A stretch of 64,000 nt of DNA, taken from NCBI GenBank assembly GCA_002420185.1, contig DIHO01000019.1:124001-188000 (forward strand), written 5' to 3'. Below are positions 62,906 to 64,000 of this stretch, in pieces (position 1 is the first letter of the stretch; every line of letters starts with the position of its first letter). Made by a program: the position numbers and the translations under genes. The notes below the pieces were generated by a model. It did no database searches. It was not told where the DNA came from and saw nothing but the letters and a program-made list of their open reading frames with translations. The stretch comes from Opitutales bacterium UBA5694. GTDB taxonomy: Bacteria > Verrucomicrobiota > Verrucomicrobiia > Opitutales > Opitutaceae.

Positions 62906-64000
62906 ATGTCAAAACAAGATCGCCCTAACATCATTCTCATCATAACTGACCAGCAGCGCTACGAAACGATTCGAGCTTTGGGTTATGAATATATGGATAC
63001 GCCGCATTTGGACCGGCTCGTGAACGAAGGAGTTACCTTTAGTCAGTGCTACATTACTGCTCCTTCATGTGCACCTTCACGGGCCAGCTTGTTTACGGGG
63101 ACTTACCCGCACACAACCGGTGTCCTCAAAAACGCGGATCCCTGGAGCAAGTCGTGGGTGGGTGACCTGTCGGACTCGGGCTACTACTGTGTTAACGTTG
63201 GCAAGATGCATACATATCCGTACGATACGAAGCTTGGATTTCATGAGCGTTATGTGGTTGAAAACAAAGATCGCTATTTGGAGGAACGCTATTTCTACGA
63301 TGAGTGGGACAAAGCCTTACATGCGCGAGGACTTGTGAAACAGCAACGAACGCTTTACCGAAAGCGGTGGGACTACGGTGAGCGGATGGGAGCGTTCGAA
63401 TGGGAATTGCCGGAGGACATGCATTCAGACATGTTTGTGGCGGATATGGCAACCTGGTGGCTGGATACCAAGCCGAAGCCTGATGGGCCGCTTTTTATGG
63501 AGATTGGTTTTCCAGGACCTCATCCGCCTTTTGATCCGACGGAACGCTTTATAAAGAAGTACAAAGGAAAGAAGCTTCCGTTGCCGAAAATCAAGCGCGA
63601 GGACATTGCGGGCCAGCCCGATCCCTACCAGAAATTGCGTGAGCATAATTTCGAGGTCGATCACGACTCGGTGGTGCATCTGGACGATCCGAGTGAAGAA
63701 CAACTTCAGCGGCTTTGGGAACACTATTTGGCAAACGTTTCCATGATCGACGAAAAGGTGGGCGAGATCATGGATTCGCTCGAGCGGAACGGCTATCTCG
63801 ACGACACGGTAATTCTCTTCACAAGCGATCACGGAGAGGCACTTGGGGAGCATGGTCATATCCAAAAGTGGACCATGTACGATTGCGTTACCAACGTGCC
63901 GCTAATCGCCTGGTGCCCGAAGCGTTTCAAGGGAGGTCGTAAAGTCGATGCATTATGTCAGCTAATGGACGTGGGGCCGACGATTCTGGATTTGGCCGAA
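62906..64000 (+). CDS. formylglycine-dependent sulfatase, N-terminal part (cut by window edge)
   Basis: 365 codons from an ATG at 62906 to the window edge, with an AGAGGA ribosome-binding site seven bases upstream. The formylglycine site is CAPSR at residues 55-59 (in ITAPSCAPSRASLFTG). Metal motifs IITDQQRYE and LFTSDHGEALGEHGH are present. The body (EIGFPGPHPPFDPTERF) fits the family. It follows the first sulfatase by about 445 bp on the same strand; the two differ widely in sequence, so they probably act on different sulfate esters. Confidence 0.9.
   Translation, partial: MSKQDRPNIILIITDQQRYETIRALGYEYMDTPHLDRLVNEGVTFSQCYITAPSCAPSRASLFTGTYPHTTGVLKNADPWSKSWVGDLSDSGYYCVNVGKMHTYPYDTKLGFHERYVVENKDRYLEERYFYDEWDKALHARGLVKQQRTLYRKRWDYGERMGAFEWELPEDMHSDMFVADMATWWLDTKPKPDGPLFMEIGFPGPHPPFDPTERFIKKYKGKKLPLPKIKREDIAGQPDPYQKLREHNFEVDHDSVVHLDDPSEEQLQRLWEHYLANVSMIDEKVGEIMDSLERNGYLDDTVILFTSDHGEALGEHGHIQKWTMYDCVTNVPLIAWCPKRFKGGRKVDALCQLMDVGPTILDLAE

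Overview
The window is about 50% G+C, gene-dense and bacterial. The gene content points to a Gram-negative member of the Planctomycetota-Verrucomicrobiota-Chlamydiota group, most likely a marine or aquatic verrucomicrobium of the Opitutae type. The evidence is a PSCyt1/DUF1592-type haem protein followed by its DUF1552 partner, adjacent formylglycine sulfatases, a TonB-dependent receptor and LpxK (an outer membrane), cytochrome oxidase assembly factors and MenB (aerobic or menaquinone respiration), and a large MoxR/DUF58/VWA/DUF4159/DUF4175 operon. The assignment rests on recognised families, not on a marker-gene tree. I found no rRNA, tRNA, CRISPR array, insertion sequence or prophage.

Layout. 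Positions 1-28000 are patchy: live genes are separated by long gaps that hold eroded genes. Live genes are the end of a MATE exporter, an SDR oxidoreductase, a small membrane protein, a long divergent PRPP synthetase, the PSCyt1/DUF1592 - DUF1552 - ankyrin trio (4279-9840), a TPR protein, Era, an M28 peptidase with a secreted partner, an aldo/keto reductase, a beta-CASP MBL protein coupled to TcdA, a CaCA exchanger, a TonB receptor, a TSUP permease overlapping ruvC, and a UDP-glucose dehydrogenase of the form familiar from animals and plants. Between them I read seven probable relics: an S9 peptidase C-terminus with two in-frame stops (1298-1790), an RND adaptor scrap (10054-10242), a frameshifted small gene (11281-11612), a decayed gene with a HEAT-like tail (15220-15740), an unidentified broken gene (22472-22984), and an ECF sigma factor with the secreted protein beside it, both broken (24640-25660).

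Positions 27800-45400 are housekeeping: topoisomerase III; a co-directional run lpxK, M29 aminopeptidase, adenosine deaminase, RluD-like pseudouridine synthase, menB, lysA, aroF, inositol-monophosphatase family (30581-39120); an SLC13 transporter; then a cytochrome oxidase assembly cluster (DUF420, ctaB, ctaA, with a divergent SCO lipoprotein) and a Bax-inhibitor-1 family protein.

Positions 45700-60815 hold the most interesting unit: eight or nine minus-strand genes in tight order. They encode a TPR protein with a zinc peptidase motif, DUF4159, MoxR ATPase, DUF58, a BatA/VWA membrane protein, a 1265-residue DUF4175 coiled-coil protein with a Q/G/P tail, a second membrane protein with a degenerate VWA-like domain, a secreted caspase-fold protein that seems to lack the catalytic cysteine, and perhaps a small ORF. 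Several junctions are 4-nt ATGA overlaps. A near-perfect palindromic REP-like element sits in the only sizeable internal gap. I infer an envelope-associated, ATP-driven assembly or quality-control machine. The window ends with two sulfatase genes on the plus strand, the second cut by the window edge.
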